A stretch of DNA of 64,000 nucleotides from Candidatus Cybelea septentrionalis (GCA_003158175.1 PMHJ01000019.1:27571-91570), one strand, 5' to 3'. Positions 19,474 through 28,920 are shown, counted from the stretch's first letter. Program-made: numbers and translations. The notes: generated by a model not told the origin, from the letters alone.

Positions 19474-20559
19474 ATGGCAAGGGAACGCGTAATTGCGGCG
19501 ATGAGCGGGGGAGTGGATTCCGCCGTAGCCGCCGGCTTATTGGTCGAAAGCGGCTACGACGTCGTCGGCATCACCATGAAAATGTATGCGCCATCACGTC
19601 CGGCCCACGCCAAGAGCTGTTGCGGCAGCAGCGACTTTGACGACGCCCGCAGGAGCGCTGCCACCCTAGGAGTTCCGCATTATGTGCTGGATTTCCAAGA
19701 AGCTTTTCGCCGGACCGTCGTCGAGCGTTTCGTGGGCGATTACGCAGCCGGGCGAACGCCCAACCCGTGCGTTGCGTGCAACAATTTCGTCAAACTCGGA
19801 ACGCTCGCGCAGTACGCGGATCGATTGGGCGCACGCTTTATCGCGACCGGTCATTACGCGCGGGTTGAACGGCGCGACGACGGGCCGCATCTCTTCCGGA
19901 GCCGTCATGCAAAAGACCAGGCGTACGCGCTCGCGCAGCTGGCGCCCAGGCAGCTCGACCGGTTGATGCTGCCACTAAGTGACTTCGATAAAGCGACGAC
20001 TCGTTCTCATGCGCTGCGCCTGGGACTTCCGGTGCACGACAAAACCGAGTCGCAGGACATCTGTTTCGTGGAGGGCGGCGATTACCGCGAAGTCGTGCGA
20101 CGGCTGCGGCCGGAGGTTAAGGCCGCCGGTGCCGTCGTTACCACGAGCGGCGAAGTTGTGGGCGAGCACGATGGCGTCGTCCACTACACGATCGGTCAAC
20201 GCGCGCGCCTTCCGGCAAGCGGCGACGGGGCGCGATTCGTTACGCGCATTCACGGTGCGACCAACACGATCGTCATCGGCCGCGAAGACGAGCTGCTTTC
20301 GGACGAGTTGGTTGGCGATGAGGTCAACTTGATTCGGCCCGAACGTTTTGGCAACGACGGCGTTCCGGTGCGGGCGATGATCCGCTATCGCGCGACGCCT
20401 ACCGCGGCCGTTGCAACAATCTCTTCCGATGGCCGGCTTCGCCTGCGCTTCGATGAGCCGCAGCGCGCAGTCTCGCCAGGCCAACTGGTCGCGCTGCTGG
20501 ACCCGACGAGCGACGAAGTCCTCGGCGCCGCAACAATCGCCCTCCCGCCCTCATCCTGA
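19474..20559 (+). CDS. mnmA: tRNA 2-thiouridine synthase MnmA
   Basis: 361 aa. PP-loop SGGVDS (11-16), NPCVACN with catalytic Cys99 and nearby Cys102, and SQDICFV with the second catalytic Cys. It places sulfur on wobble U34 of Lys, Glu and Gln tRNAs. Divergent from the RodZ-like gene. Its stop codon lies in a TCATCCTGA repeat fragment, so the protein ends Pro-Ser-Ser. Confidence 0.96.
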   Translation: MARERVIAAMSGGVDSAVAAGLLVESGYDVVGITMKMYAPSRPAHAKSCCGSSDFDDARRSAATLGVPHYVLDFQEAFRRTVVERFVGDYAAGRTPNPCVACNNFVKLGTLAQYADRLGARFIATGHYARVERRDDGPHLFRSRHAKDQAYALAQLAPRQLDRLMLPLSDFDKATTRSHALRLGLPVHDKTESQDICFVEGGDYREVVRRLRPEVKAAGAVVTTSGEVVGEHDGVVHYTIGQRARLPASGDGARFVTRIHGATNTIVIGREDELLSDELVGDEVNLIRPERFGNDGVPVRAMIRYRATPTAAVATISSDGRLRLRFDEPQRAVSPGQLVALLDPTSDEVLGAATIALPPSS

Positions 20560-20570
20560 CCGCCTCCCGA

Positions 20571-20651
20571 TGTCATCCTGACTGCATTCTTTGTCATCCT
20601 GAGCCTGTCGAAGGATGACGCATGACACTGGGAAGGCTCAGGCTGACATTC
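20571..20651. repeat. Interspersed hairpin repeat, copy 1
   Basis: A full 25-bp unit TCATCCT-N11-AGGATGA sits at 20594-20618, with degenerate fragments (TCATCCTGAC and a GGCTCAGGCTGACA piece) on both sides. The arms can form a 7-bp stem. It lies between the convergent ends of mnmA and a lipoprotein gene. Confidence 0.85.
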
Positions 20652-20673
20652 TTAGGGCGCGACTACACCGGCG

Positions 20674-21669
20674 CTAGTCTTTGGGTTTGGGGTATACCGC
20701 GAGGCCGGCCGGGTTCCCAACGCTGATCGATTCGAATGGCGTCGTCGAGCCGCTTTTGTAGCCGGCGACATCTCCCGGATAGTGAAGGCTGCTTCCCACG
20801 AAGAGCAATCCGGTTTTCTCGAATGCAATCGAGTAGGGGCCGGACAACCCGCTCGTGATCGTGGCAAACGCCGAGCTGTCGCCGAGATGGAAGCCGAGCA
20901 CGGTGCTGTTCGCGTTGTTCGCTACCCAGAGATTATTGCTCGGATCGATTGCGAGGCCGACCGGATCGTCTAAGCCGTTGAGGCTGAGCTTAGTCGGCGT
21001 CGTCGAACCGCTGGGTACTTTCCAAACGGCATCTTGAAGGGCGTCGCCCACATAGAGATTGCCGTTCTTGTCGATCGCGAGGCCAACCGGGAGATCGAAT
21101 CCATTGATCTGCTCGCTCGGAGTCGAGGCGCCTTTCGGATAAACCAGCACGTAGCACGACCCGGCGGTCGCGCCGCTCGTCACGTACACCGTACCTTTGT
21201 TGTCGACGGCGATGCCATTAGGATAAACGAGCTGCCCTCCGCTTAGCGTCACGCTCGGGCTCGTCGCACCGAAGGGGTACTCGGTAACGGTGCTGTTCCC
21301 GTTATTGGCGACGTAGAGCATGCCGTGGAGATCCACCGCCGCGTTGACCGGCAAATTGATGCCGTTGGTAATAGTGCCTTTTTGCTTCGGATTCTTCTTG
21401 TTCGCCGGAAAGATGCGAATGGCGTCGGTGTCGATGTCCGAAACGAACAGCGTCGCCTTGCGTTTAGCGGCAGGGAAGGATCCGTTGCCGCGTCGCGCAT
21501 CGGCCGACTCGATCTGCTTCGGAGTCAAGCCGAATCGGACGTCCGCTCGGACCGACCGCATGGGCCCGCTCTCCGGCGCTTGCGAAGGTGTGGTTGCCGA
21601 CTGAGACGCGCAGGCTGCCACGAAAGGTACAACGAGCGCACCAGCGAGTAAAACGAGCCGAGATCGCAT
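20674..21669 (-). CDS. NHL/beta-propeller lipoprotein
   Basis: 331 aa. Signal peptide with lipobox VAAC (Cys20), and GGAGGTGCCTC before the ATG. Repeated blades such as GIAVDNKGTVYVTSG, GLAIDKNGNLYVGD and GLAIDPSNNLWVAN make a five- or six-bladed propeller. Secreted and lipid-anchored; ligand unknown. Homologue of 13338-14519 and 62947-63861. Confidence 0.87.
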   Translation of the reverse strand: MRSRLVLLAGALVVPFVAACASQSATTPSQAPESGPMRSVRADVRFGLTPKQIESADARRGNGSFPAAKRKATLFVSDIDTDAIRIFPANKKNPKQKGTITNGINLPVNAAVDLHGMLYVANNGNSTVTEYPFGATSPSVTLSGGQLVYPNGIAVDNKGTVYVTSGATAGSCYVLVYPKGASTPSEQINGFDLPVGLAIDKNGNLYVGDALQDAVWKVPSGSTTPTKLSLNGLDDPVGLAIDPSNNLWVANNANSTVLGFHLGDSSAFATITSGLSGPYSIAFEKTGLLFVGSSLHYPGDVAGYKSGSTTPFESISVGNPAGLAVYPKPKD

Positions 21670-21786
21670 GAGGCACCTCCATAAGAAAGCGCGCCCAATC
21701 GGCGCGCGCCGGACTAGCCGAGAGCAGCCGCAATTGCTCGATGCGATCCGCCGAACCCTCTAGGAATCACCGGCGTAATCGCATCG

Positions 21787-21893
21787 TCATCCTTCGACAA
21801 GCTCAGGATGACACACCTTAGCCCCTGCGCGAAGCGCAGTCCAGAGCGAGGCACAAGGCGCCGAGTCGAAGGGTCAGGATGACACTGGGAGCT
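21787..21893. repeat. Interspersed hairpin repeat, copy 2
   Basis: A full unit at 21787-21811 (TCATCCT-N11-AGGATGA) and a partial one near 21867-21893 (GTCGAAGGGTCAGGATGACA) that forms the end of mqnC. Confidence 0.85.
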
Positions 21894-22944
21894 GGTTCCA
21901 GTACGTGTCGCGTACCACTGGTTTGAAGCCGGCTGACACGATCAGGTTTTCCAGTTCTCCGCGCGTGGCTTCATTGGTGCTTCCGGCATCGTGGACGACG
22001 CGCTCCTCGAGGATCGTTCCGCCCATATCGTCGCAGCCGTAGAAGAGCGCGAGCTGGCCCATCTTCAACCCGGGCGTGAGCCACGAAGCTTGCAAATGCG
22101 CGAAGTTGTCGAGATAGAGCCGCGAGATCGCCAGCACGCGCAAGTACTCCAGTCCGGTTGATTCTTTTCCGCGCAGCGGCGTCTTGAACGGTACGTAATA
22201 CCAGGGAATGAACGCCGTGAAGCCGCCCGTCTCGTCTTGCAGCTCGCGCAGCACGTGCATATGTTCGATGCGCTCCTCGTGGGTTTCGATCGACCCGAAC
22301 ATCATCGTGGCCGTCGTCGGCATGCCGAGCTGCTGCGCTTCACGCATGACGCCGAGCCATTCGTGCGGCTTTACCTTGCGCGCGGAGATCCGCTTGCGCA
22401 CGCGTTCCACGAGAATTTCGGCGCCGGCGCCCGGCAGCGACTTCATGCCGGCCTCCTTCAGGCGCGACAGCACGTCGCGCGTCGAAATGCCTTCGACGTG
22501 CGCGAGTCCGACGATCTCGGAGACCGAGAGCGAATGGATATCGACGTGCGGATATTCGCGTCGCACGCGGTCGAAAAGCGTTTCGAACCACTCGATCCCC
22601 AACTCCGGATTGACTCCGCCCTGAATCATGATCTGCGTCGCGCCTTGGTCTGCCGCGTACTTCACGCGCTCGAGCACCACGTCGTGCGACATCGTGTAGC
22701 CTTCTTTGTGCTGCTCCGGCCGAAAGAAGGCGCAAAACGTGCAATGCACGTTGCAGACGTTGGTGTAGTTGATCGTGGTATCGACGACGTAGGTCACGAC
22801 GTCGCGCGGGTGCATCTCCATGCGCCGCGCGTGCGCCGCCGCACCGAGCTCGTGAATGTCGGCCTCATTGTAAAGGCGCACGCCTTCATCGAACGAGAGG
22901 CGGCCGCCGCCCGCGGCGCGATCGAGCAGGCTAGCGAGAGACAT
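21874..22944 (-). CDS. mqnC: Cyclic dehypoxanthinyl futalosine synthase MqnC
   Basis: 356 aa from ATG 22944, chosen because GGAGG lies 8 nt upstream. Radical-SAM CNVHCTFC follows NYTNVC, as in the MqnC/MqnE group; the IQGGVNPELGIEWF region and DDMGGTILEE near the end fit MqnC. It cyclises dehypoxanthine futalosine in the futalosine route to menaquinone. It overlaps mqnA by 14 nt. The protein ends LPVSS, the last residues and stop coming from the interspersed repeat. Confidence 0.92.
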   Translation of the reverse strand: MSLASLLDRAAGGGRLSFDEGVRLYNEADIHELGAAAHARRMEMHPRDVVTYVVDTTINYTNVCNVHCTFCAFFRPEQHKEGYTMSHDVVLERVKYAADQGATQIMIQGGVNPELGIEWFETLFDRVRREYPHVDIHSLSVSEIVGLAHVEGISTRDVLSRLKEAGMKSLPGAGAEILVERVRKRISARKVKPHEWLGVMREAQQLGMPTTATMMFGSIETHEERIEHMHVLRELQDETGGFTAFIPWYYVPFKTPLRGKESTGLEYLRVLAISRLYLDNFAHLQASWLTPGLKMGQLALFYGCDDMGGTILEERVVHDAGSTNEATRGELENLIVSAGFKPVVRDTYWNQLPVSS

Positions 22945-23782
22945 AGGCAGCCTCCGCATGCTTCGACAAGCTCAGCATGACACGGGGCAGCGTCGGGATC
23001 GCGCCGATTTTCAACAGCTCGCGACAGAATGCGGCGAGTCCGTTCTGCGCGGCCGCGTGAAACGAGAAGTTCAGTTTGCCGTAGTAGTTTTCGTAAAAGC
23101 CCGCCGGACGCGCGATGATCGCTTGAGCGCGGGCGACGACATCGCCCTGGTGGGCGCGCGACCAGGTGTACGAGTCCGTCAGCGCATGCATGCAGGCGGC
23201 GACGCCGGCGGGGTCGCGCTCGTAGACGTCGCGGCGGGCGGCCCAGACCGCGAAGACCGTCTGCAATCCCGTCCATTCGTGCCAGAGCTTTCCGAGATCG
23301 TACACGTGCTCCGCGGGAAAGCGCTCGATGGCGTCGATCGCGGAGTCGCCGATGAGCAGCGTCGGCTCGCCGAAACGCGCCCGCTGCAACGGTTCGGGTT
23401 CGGGAAAGTAGCGCGGGCGCAGTCCGTAACGGCGCTCCAGGATCACGCGCAGCAGATAACGACCGCTCGCGGATTCTTCGGAAAAGTAGACCGGCGCGCC
23501 GTCGAGCTGCTGCGGCGGCACCGCCGAGATCAGAACGACCGAGACGACCTCGTCGCGCGCGCCGATGCAGAGGTCGGGCAGGAGCACGAGCTGCTCCCAG
23601 GCCTCCGCCCACGCGAACGCGCTGACCGGGCTCAAGTCGAGTTCGTCACGCAATAGCATCGCGTTCAAGCGCGCCGGAACGTCGGCGTGCAGCGTTCCCG
23701 GGTACTCGATCACACCCGCGTCAAACGCGGCGTAGATCGGAAGGTCGTTCGTGTATTTGATCCGGCCGCAGCGCAGCGTCAT
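22931..23782 (-). CDS. mqnA: Chorismate dehydratase MqnA
   Basis: 283 aa from ATG 23782 (MTLRCGRIKYTNDLP); a longer frame starts inside the repeat at 23790-23814 and is less likely. Periplasmic-binding-protein-like fold with KYTNDLPIYAAF and DLSPVSAFAWAE; it turns chorismate into 3-enolpyruvylbenzoate, the first futalosine step. The last residues (VMLSLSKHAEAAYVSR) are encoded by a hairpin repeat and the mqnC ribosome site. Confidence 0.9.
   Translation of the reverse strand: MTLRCGRIKYTNDLPIYAAFDAGVIEYPGTLHADVPARLNAMLLRDELDLSPVSAFAWAEAWEQLVLLPDLCIGARDEVVSVVLISAVPPQQLDGAPVYFSEESASGRYLLRVILERRYGLRPRYFPEPEPLQRARFGEPTLLIGDSAIDAIERFPAEHVYDLGKLWHEWTGLQTVFAVWAARRDVYERDPAGVAACMHALTDSYTWSRAHQGDVVARAQAIIARPAGFYENYYGKLNFSFHAAAQNGLAAFCRELLKIGAIPTLPRVMLSLSKHAEAAYVSR
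22956..22980. repeat. Hairpin repeat copy 3, inside the mqnA 3' end
   Basis: GCATGCT-N11-AGCATGA: a variant in which both arms changed together, keeping the stem. It is translated as VMLSLSKH at the C-terminus of MqnA. Confidence 0.8.
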
Positions 23783-23789
23783 CGCTTGG

Positions 23790-23910
23790 TCATCCTTCGA
23801 CAAGCTCAGGATGACACTGGCAGAGCGGCGGATGACTCTGGGAGAGCGGCGGATGACTCTGGGAGAGCGGCGGATGACTCTGGGAGAGCGGCGGATGACA
23901 CTGGGAGAGC
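23790..23910. repeat. Hairpin repeat copy 4 plus 21-bp tandem repeats
   Basis: A full unit (23790-23814) is followed by four near-identical 21-bp units, 23817-23900, plus a partial fifth. The GATGAC core recurs at 23831, 23852, 23873 and 23894. The period is a multiple of three and encodes a heptapeptide (ALPESSA) repeated at the end of MqnE. This is not a CRISPR array: there are no spacers. Confidence 0.9.
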
Positions 23911-25023
23911 GTCGGGCGCCCAGTCCCAGGGGAACTCGTCGTACGTTGAGTTTCGGCGAACCGGAAGGTAGCCGGCCTCTTCGATCAAGCGGCGAAACTC
24001 GCGGTCGTCTACGTATTGCCCCGACTGGGTTCCGGCGGAGTGATAGATCATCTCTTCATCGGTCGACCCGTGCGTGCCGTCCATGTCGTCGGCGCCAAAC
24101 TCGAGCGCGACCTGGCAGACCTTCAGGCCTTGAATCATCCAATAGGCTTTGATGTGATCGAAGTTGTTCAGCATTAGTCGCGCGACGGCAAACGTGCGAA
24201 TATCGTCGAGGCCGGTCGTCCAGCCGCAGTACGAAAGCTCGTTGCCATCGGGATGAAACGCGAGCGGAATGAAGGCGTTGAATCCGGGCGAGCGCTCCTG
24301 CGATTCGCGCAATCGGATCAGATGGTCGATGCGGTCTTCGATCGACTCGATGTGTCCGTAAAGCATCGTTGCGTTGCTGGCGACGCCTTGGCGATGAAGC
24401 TCTTCGTGCAAGAGCAGCCAGTTCGATGCCGAGACCTTGTTCGCACAAATCTTGGCGCGGGTCGCTTCGGCGAAGATCTCCGCGGCGCCGCCATTGACGT
24501 TATCGAGCCCGGCGTTCTTTAGCTCCGTGACGATCTGAGGGAACGACATTCGATGACGCTTGGCCATGTATTCGATCTCGGCAGCGGTAAAGAGCGAGAG
24601 TTGAACGTGCGGCAGCGCAGCCTTGAAGCGGCGCATCAAAGGAAGCCAATAGTCGAGCGAGAGCTGACGCGGGTCGTGGCCGCCGACAATGTGGATTTGA
24701 TTGAAGTTCGTGCCGGTCTCGACAGCCTTGGCGAAGACCTGATCGGCGGTCATGCGGAAGACGCGCTGCGGCTCCTTGAACTCGTCGGCGGCAAACGAGC
24801 AGAACGTGCATCCGGCAAAGCAGACGTTGGTCGAGTTGATGTAGCGGTTGAGAACGTAAAAAACTTTCTTGCCGCTCTTGCGCTCCTTCTGCCTGCGAGC
24901 GAGCCGCCCAAGCGTGTGGATGTCCCAGGTGCGATAGAGCGCGAGCCCGTCGTCCATCGAGAGCGGAATGCCGGCATCGAGCTTGCGCTCGACTTCAACC
25001 ATTATAGGGTCGGCGAATGCCAT
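23806..25023 (-). CDS. mqnE: Aminofutalosine synthase MqnE
   Basis: 405 aa from ATG 25023. Radical-SAM CFAGCTFC after NRYINSTNVC, the GGHDPRQLSLDYW segment and FGADDMDGTHG are typical of MqnE, which joins enolpyruvylbenzoate to the adenosyl group of SAM. The catalytic body ends near residue 370. The last 35 residues are Ala-Leu-Pro-Glu-Ser-Ser heptads made by the 21-bp tandem repeat and look like a non-functional tail. It sits between a PAP2 gene and mqnA in one leftward run. Confidence 0.92.
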   Translation of the reverse strand: MAFADPIMVEVERKLDAGIPLSMDDGLALYRTWDIHTLGRLARRQKERKSGKKVFYVLNRYINSTNVCFAGCTFCSFAADEFKEPQRVFRMTADQVFAKAVETGTNFNQIHIVGGHDPRQLSLDYWLPLMRRFKAALPHVQLSLFTAAEIEYMAKRHRMSFPQIVTELKNAGLDNVNGGAAEIFAEATRAKICANKVSASNWLLLHEELHRQGVASNATMLYGHIESIEDRIDHLIRLRESQERSPGFNAFIPLAFHPDGNELSYCGWTTGLDDIRTFAVARLMLNNFDHIKAYWMIQGLKVCQVALEFGADDMDGTHGSTDEEMIYHSAGTQSGQYVDDREFRRLIEEAGYLPVRRNSTYDEFPWDWAPDALPVSSAALPESSAALPESSAALPESSAALPVSS

Positions 25024-25030
25024 CAAGGCC

Positions 25031-25684
25031 CTATTCTGCCGCGCTGGAGACGCGACCCCCAACGCCACCGAGAACGCCCCCAGCCAGGACGCCGAGCACA
25101 AGACATGCGACGACCATGCCGAGCAGCGTGCCGCCGACCAGATCGGTGATGTAGTGCGCGCCGAGCGCGAGTCGCGACCAGCAGATCGCGAGCGCCAGGA
25201 GCACAAGCAGGGAGCCGGCGACGTTGCGAGTCGTCTTCGGCAAATCGGAAGTGAGGATCATCAGCGCTAAAAGCGCATAGAATCCCGTTGCGATCGCGGC
25301 GTGCGAACTCGGATAGGAGAACGTCGTTTCGTGCTTCACGACCCAGTCGACCGGTCGAGCGCGTTCGAAGACATGCTGAAAGTAGTCGGCGGCCCGCCAC
25401 GAGATCAGCAATGAAGCTACGCTGAGGATCAGGCGTACTCTCCATTCCGAAAAGCGCCACGCCAGGGCCAAGACGGCGATGCTGACGGGTATCAGGACAG
25501 CAGGGTAACATGCCCAGGTCAGCCACCATGCGACAAGAGTCGAATGGTCGAACAACGAGCTCTCCCACGGAACGAAAACACCCGGCTCGCCGTGCGCCAC
25601 CACGGAGTTACCCAGCTCGACGAACGCACCGAACGTAATGAGCGCGAGCGCGAAGCAGAACGCGACGGTTAAATGGCGACTCAC
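25031..25684 (-). CDS. PAP2-family membrane phosphatase
   Basis: 217 aa if started at GTG 25684, just after the ftsK stop; a TTG at 25702 is an alternative. Five or six membrane helices. Motif 2 PSSHAA and motif 3 SRLALGAHYITD are intact. Motif 1 reads Q-x6-RP (QHVFERARP) where Lys is usual. Such enzymes dephosphorylate undecaprenyl pyrophosphate or other lipid phosphates at the outer face of the membrane. The Lys-to-Gln change may weaken phosphate binding. Confidence 0.85.
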   Translation of the reverse strand: MSRHLTVAFCFALALITFGAFVELGNSVVAHGEPGVFVPWESSLFDHSTLVAWWLTWACYPAVLIPVSIAVLALAWRFSEWRVRLILSVASLLISWRAADYFQHVFERARPVDWVVKHETTFSYPSSHAAIATGFYALLALMILTSDLPKTTRNVAGSLLVLLALAICWSRLALGAHYITDLVGGTLLGMVVACLVLGVLAGGVLGGVGGRVSSAAE

Positions 25685-25685
25685 G

Positions 25686-27818
25686 CTATTCGCTACTTGC
25701 AAAGAGGTCTTGCTGCGCGTCTTCGGTTCTGCCCAATCGCGGTGCGACGACTTCGAGATCGGCAAGCCCGAGCAGAATCTTGCGAGGCTTGGTCCCCTCG
25801 TGCTGGCCGACGACTTTGAAATCTTCGAGCTGCTTCATTAATCGCATCGCGCGCGGATGGCCGATCGAAAAGCGCGATTGCAGCGCGGCGGTCGACGCAT
25901 AGTTCGTTTCGATGAGAAACTTCGCGGCCTCGTAGCAGAGTGGATCGGTCTCTTTTCGCGCGGCTTCGTCGTCGCTGAGCGGCACCACTTCGACGTCGAG
26001 CAAATTGTCCGGGCGCGATTGACGCGCCCAAAACTCCACGAGCCGGTTGACCTCGGCGCCGGTGATCAGCGCGCCCTGTGCACGGATCGGTTTCGGGGCG
26101 TCGATCGGCAGGTAGAGCATGTCGCCGCGGCCGAGCAGCCGCTCCGCGCCGTTCATGTCGAGAATCACGCGTGAGTCCGTTTGCGAGCTCACCGCAAACG
26201 CGATCCGCGAGGGCACGTTCGCTTTGATAAGGCCGGTGATGACGTCGACCGAAGGTCGCTGCGTGGCGACCACGAGATGGATGCCGGTCGCGCGCGCAAG
26301 CTGCGCGAGGCGCATGATCGTCGTTTCGACTTTGCTGGGAGCGACGAGCATCAGATCGGCGAGCTCGTCAATGGCGATGACGACGTACGGCAGCCGCTCG
26401 TCGGGATATTTCGCGTTGTACTCTTCGATCTTTCGAACGCCGGCTTTGGCAAACCGTTCGTAGCGCGCCTCCATCTCTTTGGTCATCTCGAAGAGCGCGC
26501 CCGCGGCAAGCCTCGGGTCGGAGATCACGTCCTTTATGAGATGGGGAATGCCGTTGTAGACGGTCAGCTCGACGCGCTTCGGGTCGATCATCAGCATCTG
26601 CACCTGATCGGGCGTCGCACTGACCAACAGCGATGCGACGATCGTGTTCAAACAAACCGATTTACCGGCGCCGGTCGCACCGGCGATCAAGAGGTGCGGC
26701 ATCTTGCAGAGATCGCCGAAGACCGGCCGGCCGGTGATGTCTTTGCCGAGCGCCATCCACAACGGCGGGACTTGGCCGCGATCGGGAAGCGCATCGAGGA
26801 TCTCGCGAATCGCGACGATGGAGACGGTCTTATTCGGCACCTCGATTCCGATCGCGGATTTTCCCGGAATCGGTGCTTCGATGCGCACGCTGGTTGCGGC
26901 CAGCGCGAGCGCCAGATCGTCGGACAGCGATGCGATCCGCGAAATCTTGACGCCGCGCTCGGGCTTGAGCTCGTAACGCGTGACGGAGGGGCCTCGCTCG
27001 ATGTGCGATACCTTCGCGCCGACGCCAAAACTTGCCAGCGTATCTTCGAGGACGTGCGCGCGGCTGGATTCGTCAACCGGCGACTTCGGCGGGGCGTCGA
27101 AGATCGCGAGGTCCGGAAGACGATACGCGCGACTGCTCGCCGGTACTTGCGGTTCGGGAATCGATCGCTTCTCGACGCGGATCGGCGCGATAGGCTTTGT
27201 GATGACGAGCGGCGGTTCGGTTTCCATGTCGAAGGACGGCGCGGCACTTACCACTGCCGGAACCGAAACGATCGGCTCCAGCTGCGGCCGCATGGCTTCG
27301 CGTTCTGTGCGAGGAAGCGCGGGGAGACGAACGTTTCTCAAGAGGAGTGCCACTCGACCGATCGTTTTCTTTAGACTCGCATTGGAAAGCCAGAGCGTGA
27401 GCGAGAGCGCTGCAACGGACAAGACGATCGTCGCCCCGACACCACCGACGAGCGCGTGCAGCGCCCACCAGATGTTCGTTCCGACGATCCCGCCGTGCTT
27501 CCAGCCGCGGGCACCGAAGAGCGCATCGAGAATCAGGAAGTACGCAAGCGCGCTGCTGCCAAGACCGGCAATCATGCGGGGAACGTTGATTTCGAGAAAG
27601 ATGATCCCGCCGATTAAGGCGACGAGCACGGGGAAAAGCGGAGCGGCATCTCCAAAGAGAGCGCGTAGCTCCGTTGCGCCCCAGCCGCCGATGCTGCCGG
27701 CATGATTCGGAAATGCCAAGGCGATGCCGCAAAGTACGGCGAGTGCGATCGCGGCGAGCCCAACGATCTCGAGGTTGAGCCGGGTCCTGGCATTCGCTCT
27801 GCGGCGGTTGCGCGCCAT
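25686..27818 (-). CDS. ftsK: DNA translocase FtsK/SpoIIIE
   Basis: 710 aa from ATG 27818 (ATG 27854 is an alternative). Four N-terminal membrane helices (15-170), a linker, the motor with Walker A GATGAGKS and Walker B VVIAIDELADLM, and a C-terminal winged-helix gamma domain (STAALQSRFSIGHPRAMRLMKQLE) that reads KOPS-like sites. It pumps the chromosome terminus through the septum. Shorter linker than in E. coli FtsK. First gene of the run leading to mqnC. Confidence 0.95.
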   Translation of the reverse strand: MARNRRRANARTRLNLEIVGLAAIALAVLCGIALAFPNHAGSIGGWGATELRALFGDAAPLFPVLVALIGGIIFLEINVPRMIAGLGSSALAYFLILDALFGARGWKHGGIVGTNIWWALHALVGGVGATIVLSVAALSLTLWLSNASLKKTIGRVALLLRNVRLPALPRTEREAMRPQLEPIVSVPAVVSAAPSFDMETEPPLVITKPIAPIRVEKRSIPEPQVPASSRAYRLPDLAIFDAPPKSPVDESSRAHVLEDTLASFGVGAKVSHIERGPSVTRYELKPERGVKISRIASLSDDLALALAATSVRIEAPIPGKSAIGIEVPNKTVSIVAIREILDALPDRGQVPPLWMALGKDITGRPVFGDLCKMPHLLIAGATGAGKSVCLNTIVASLLVSATPDQVQMLMIDPKRVELTVYNGIPHLIKDVISDPRLAAGALFEMTKEMEARYERFAKAGVRKIEEYNAKYPDERLPYVVIAIDELADLMLVAPSKVETTIMRLAQLARATGIHLVVATQRPSVDVITGLIKANVPSRIAFAVSSQTDSRVILDMNGAERLLGRGDMLYLPIDAPKPIRAQGALITGAEVNRLVEFWARQSRPDNLLDVEVVPLSDDEAARKETDPLCYEAAKFLIETNYASTAALQSRFSIGHPRAMRLMKQLEDFKVVGQHEGTKPRKILLGLADLEVVAPRLGRTEDAQQDLFASSE

Positions 27819-27855
27819 GGAAGCTATCTCTTCTTCGTTATTACGGGAGTTCATT

Positions 27856-28920
27856 TTGCCCGCACCAACACTCGTCGTCCTCGAGGGCGACCAAACCGGA
27901 CAGGAGTTACTGCTCGAAGCTCTTCGCGTGCTCGATCCGAGCGTTACCGGCGTCGAGCTAACGTTCGAGCGATACGACCTGTCGCTATCAAATCGCCGCG
28001 CGACGGCTAATCGCGTCGTGCTCGACGCGGCGGCGGCGATAAAACGGCGGCATCTCGGCCTCAAGGCGGCGACGATTACGCCTGAAGGCCAAGGCGACGT
28101 CGGTTCGCCCAACCGCATCCTGCGCGAAGCCATCGGTGGGAGCGTGATCGTTCGCACCGGGCGCAAGCTGCCGCGCGTGCGCCCCGTCGGCGGCATTCAC
28201 GCGCCAATCTCCGTCGTTCGCATGGCCGTCGGCGATGCGTACGGCGCGAAGGAGTGGCGCGAAGGCGAGGGCATGGACGAAGTTGCGTTTCGCACGGAAC
28301 AGATCTCGCGCCGCGTCTGCCGGTACGTTTCCGAGTACGCCTTCGTTCACGCGAGCAAAATGGGCGCGACGGTCTTCGGCGGCCCGAAATTCACCGTAAG
28401 CCCCGTTTACGAAGGCATGCTCAAAGAAGAGATGGATGCGGCGGCGCAGCGTCATCCCAACATTCCCTACGATCCGCAGCTCATCGACGCCACGTACGCG
28501 CTCCTCCTTTCCGCCGCGGGCGACAAACCGCTGGTGATTCCGTCGCTCAATCGCGACGGCGATTGTCTTTCGGATCTCGTGATGCAGCTTTTCGGCTCGA
28601 TCGCCGGCGCAGAATCGATTTTGCTCGCATTCGATGAGGATCTGCAAGCATCGGCGGTGATGGCGGAGGCGCCGCACGGCACCGCACCGCGTTTGGAAGG
28701 AAAGAACGTCGCCAATCCCCTCGCGATGATCCTCGCCGGCGCTGCGGTGCTCTCGTACGTCGACGACCCGCTCGCCGGCGCCGCATCCCAGGCGATCTAT
28801 TCTGCCGCGATGGATACCGTGCGATCGGGAATCGCCACCGCGGATCTTGGCGGCAGCGCGACAACGGCGGAGTTCACCGACGCAGTTATCTCCCGCGCGC
28901 CGCTCACTTTGTCATCCTGA
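27856..28920 (+). CDS. Isocitrate/isopropylmalate dehydrogenase family protein
   Basis: 354 aa from TTG 27856, chosen for GGGAG 7 nt upstream; it is only 37 bp from the divergent ftsK start. Family signatures: LVVLEGDQTGQELL, NRILREAIGG, an internal Lys in HASKMGATVFGGPKF, DPQLIDATYALLL, then NRDGDCLSDLVMQLF and EAPHGTAPRLEGKNVANP. These fit a beta-decarboxylating NAD(P)-dependent dehydrogenase. The substrate loop is divergent, so isocitrate, isopropylmalate and homoisocitrate cannot be told apart. The stop codon is in a repeat (ends LTLSS). Confidence 0.85.
   Translation: MPAPTLVVLEGDQTGQELLLEALRVLDPSVTGVELTFERYDLSLSNRRATANRVVLDAAAAIKRRHLGLKAATITPEGQGDVGSPNRILREAIGGSVIVRTGRKLPRVRPVGGIHAPISVVRMAVGDAYGAKEWREGEGMDEVAFRTEQISRRVCRYVSEYAFVHASKMGATVFGGPKFTVSPVYEGMLKEEMDAAAQRHPNIPYDPQLIDATYALLLSAAGDKPLVIPSLNRDGDCLSDLVMQLFGSIAGAESILLAFDEDLQASAVMAEAPHGTAPRLEGKNVANPLAMILAGAAVLSYVDDPLAGAASQAIYSAAMDTVRSGIATADLGGSATTAEFTDAVISRAPLTLSS

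Noticed and set aside
23815..23910. Tandem repeats as a CRISPR array
   Set aside because: Units are 21 bp with no spacers, translate in frame within mqnE and are 17 kb from cas1.
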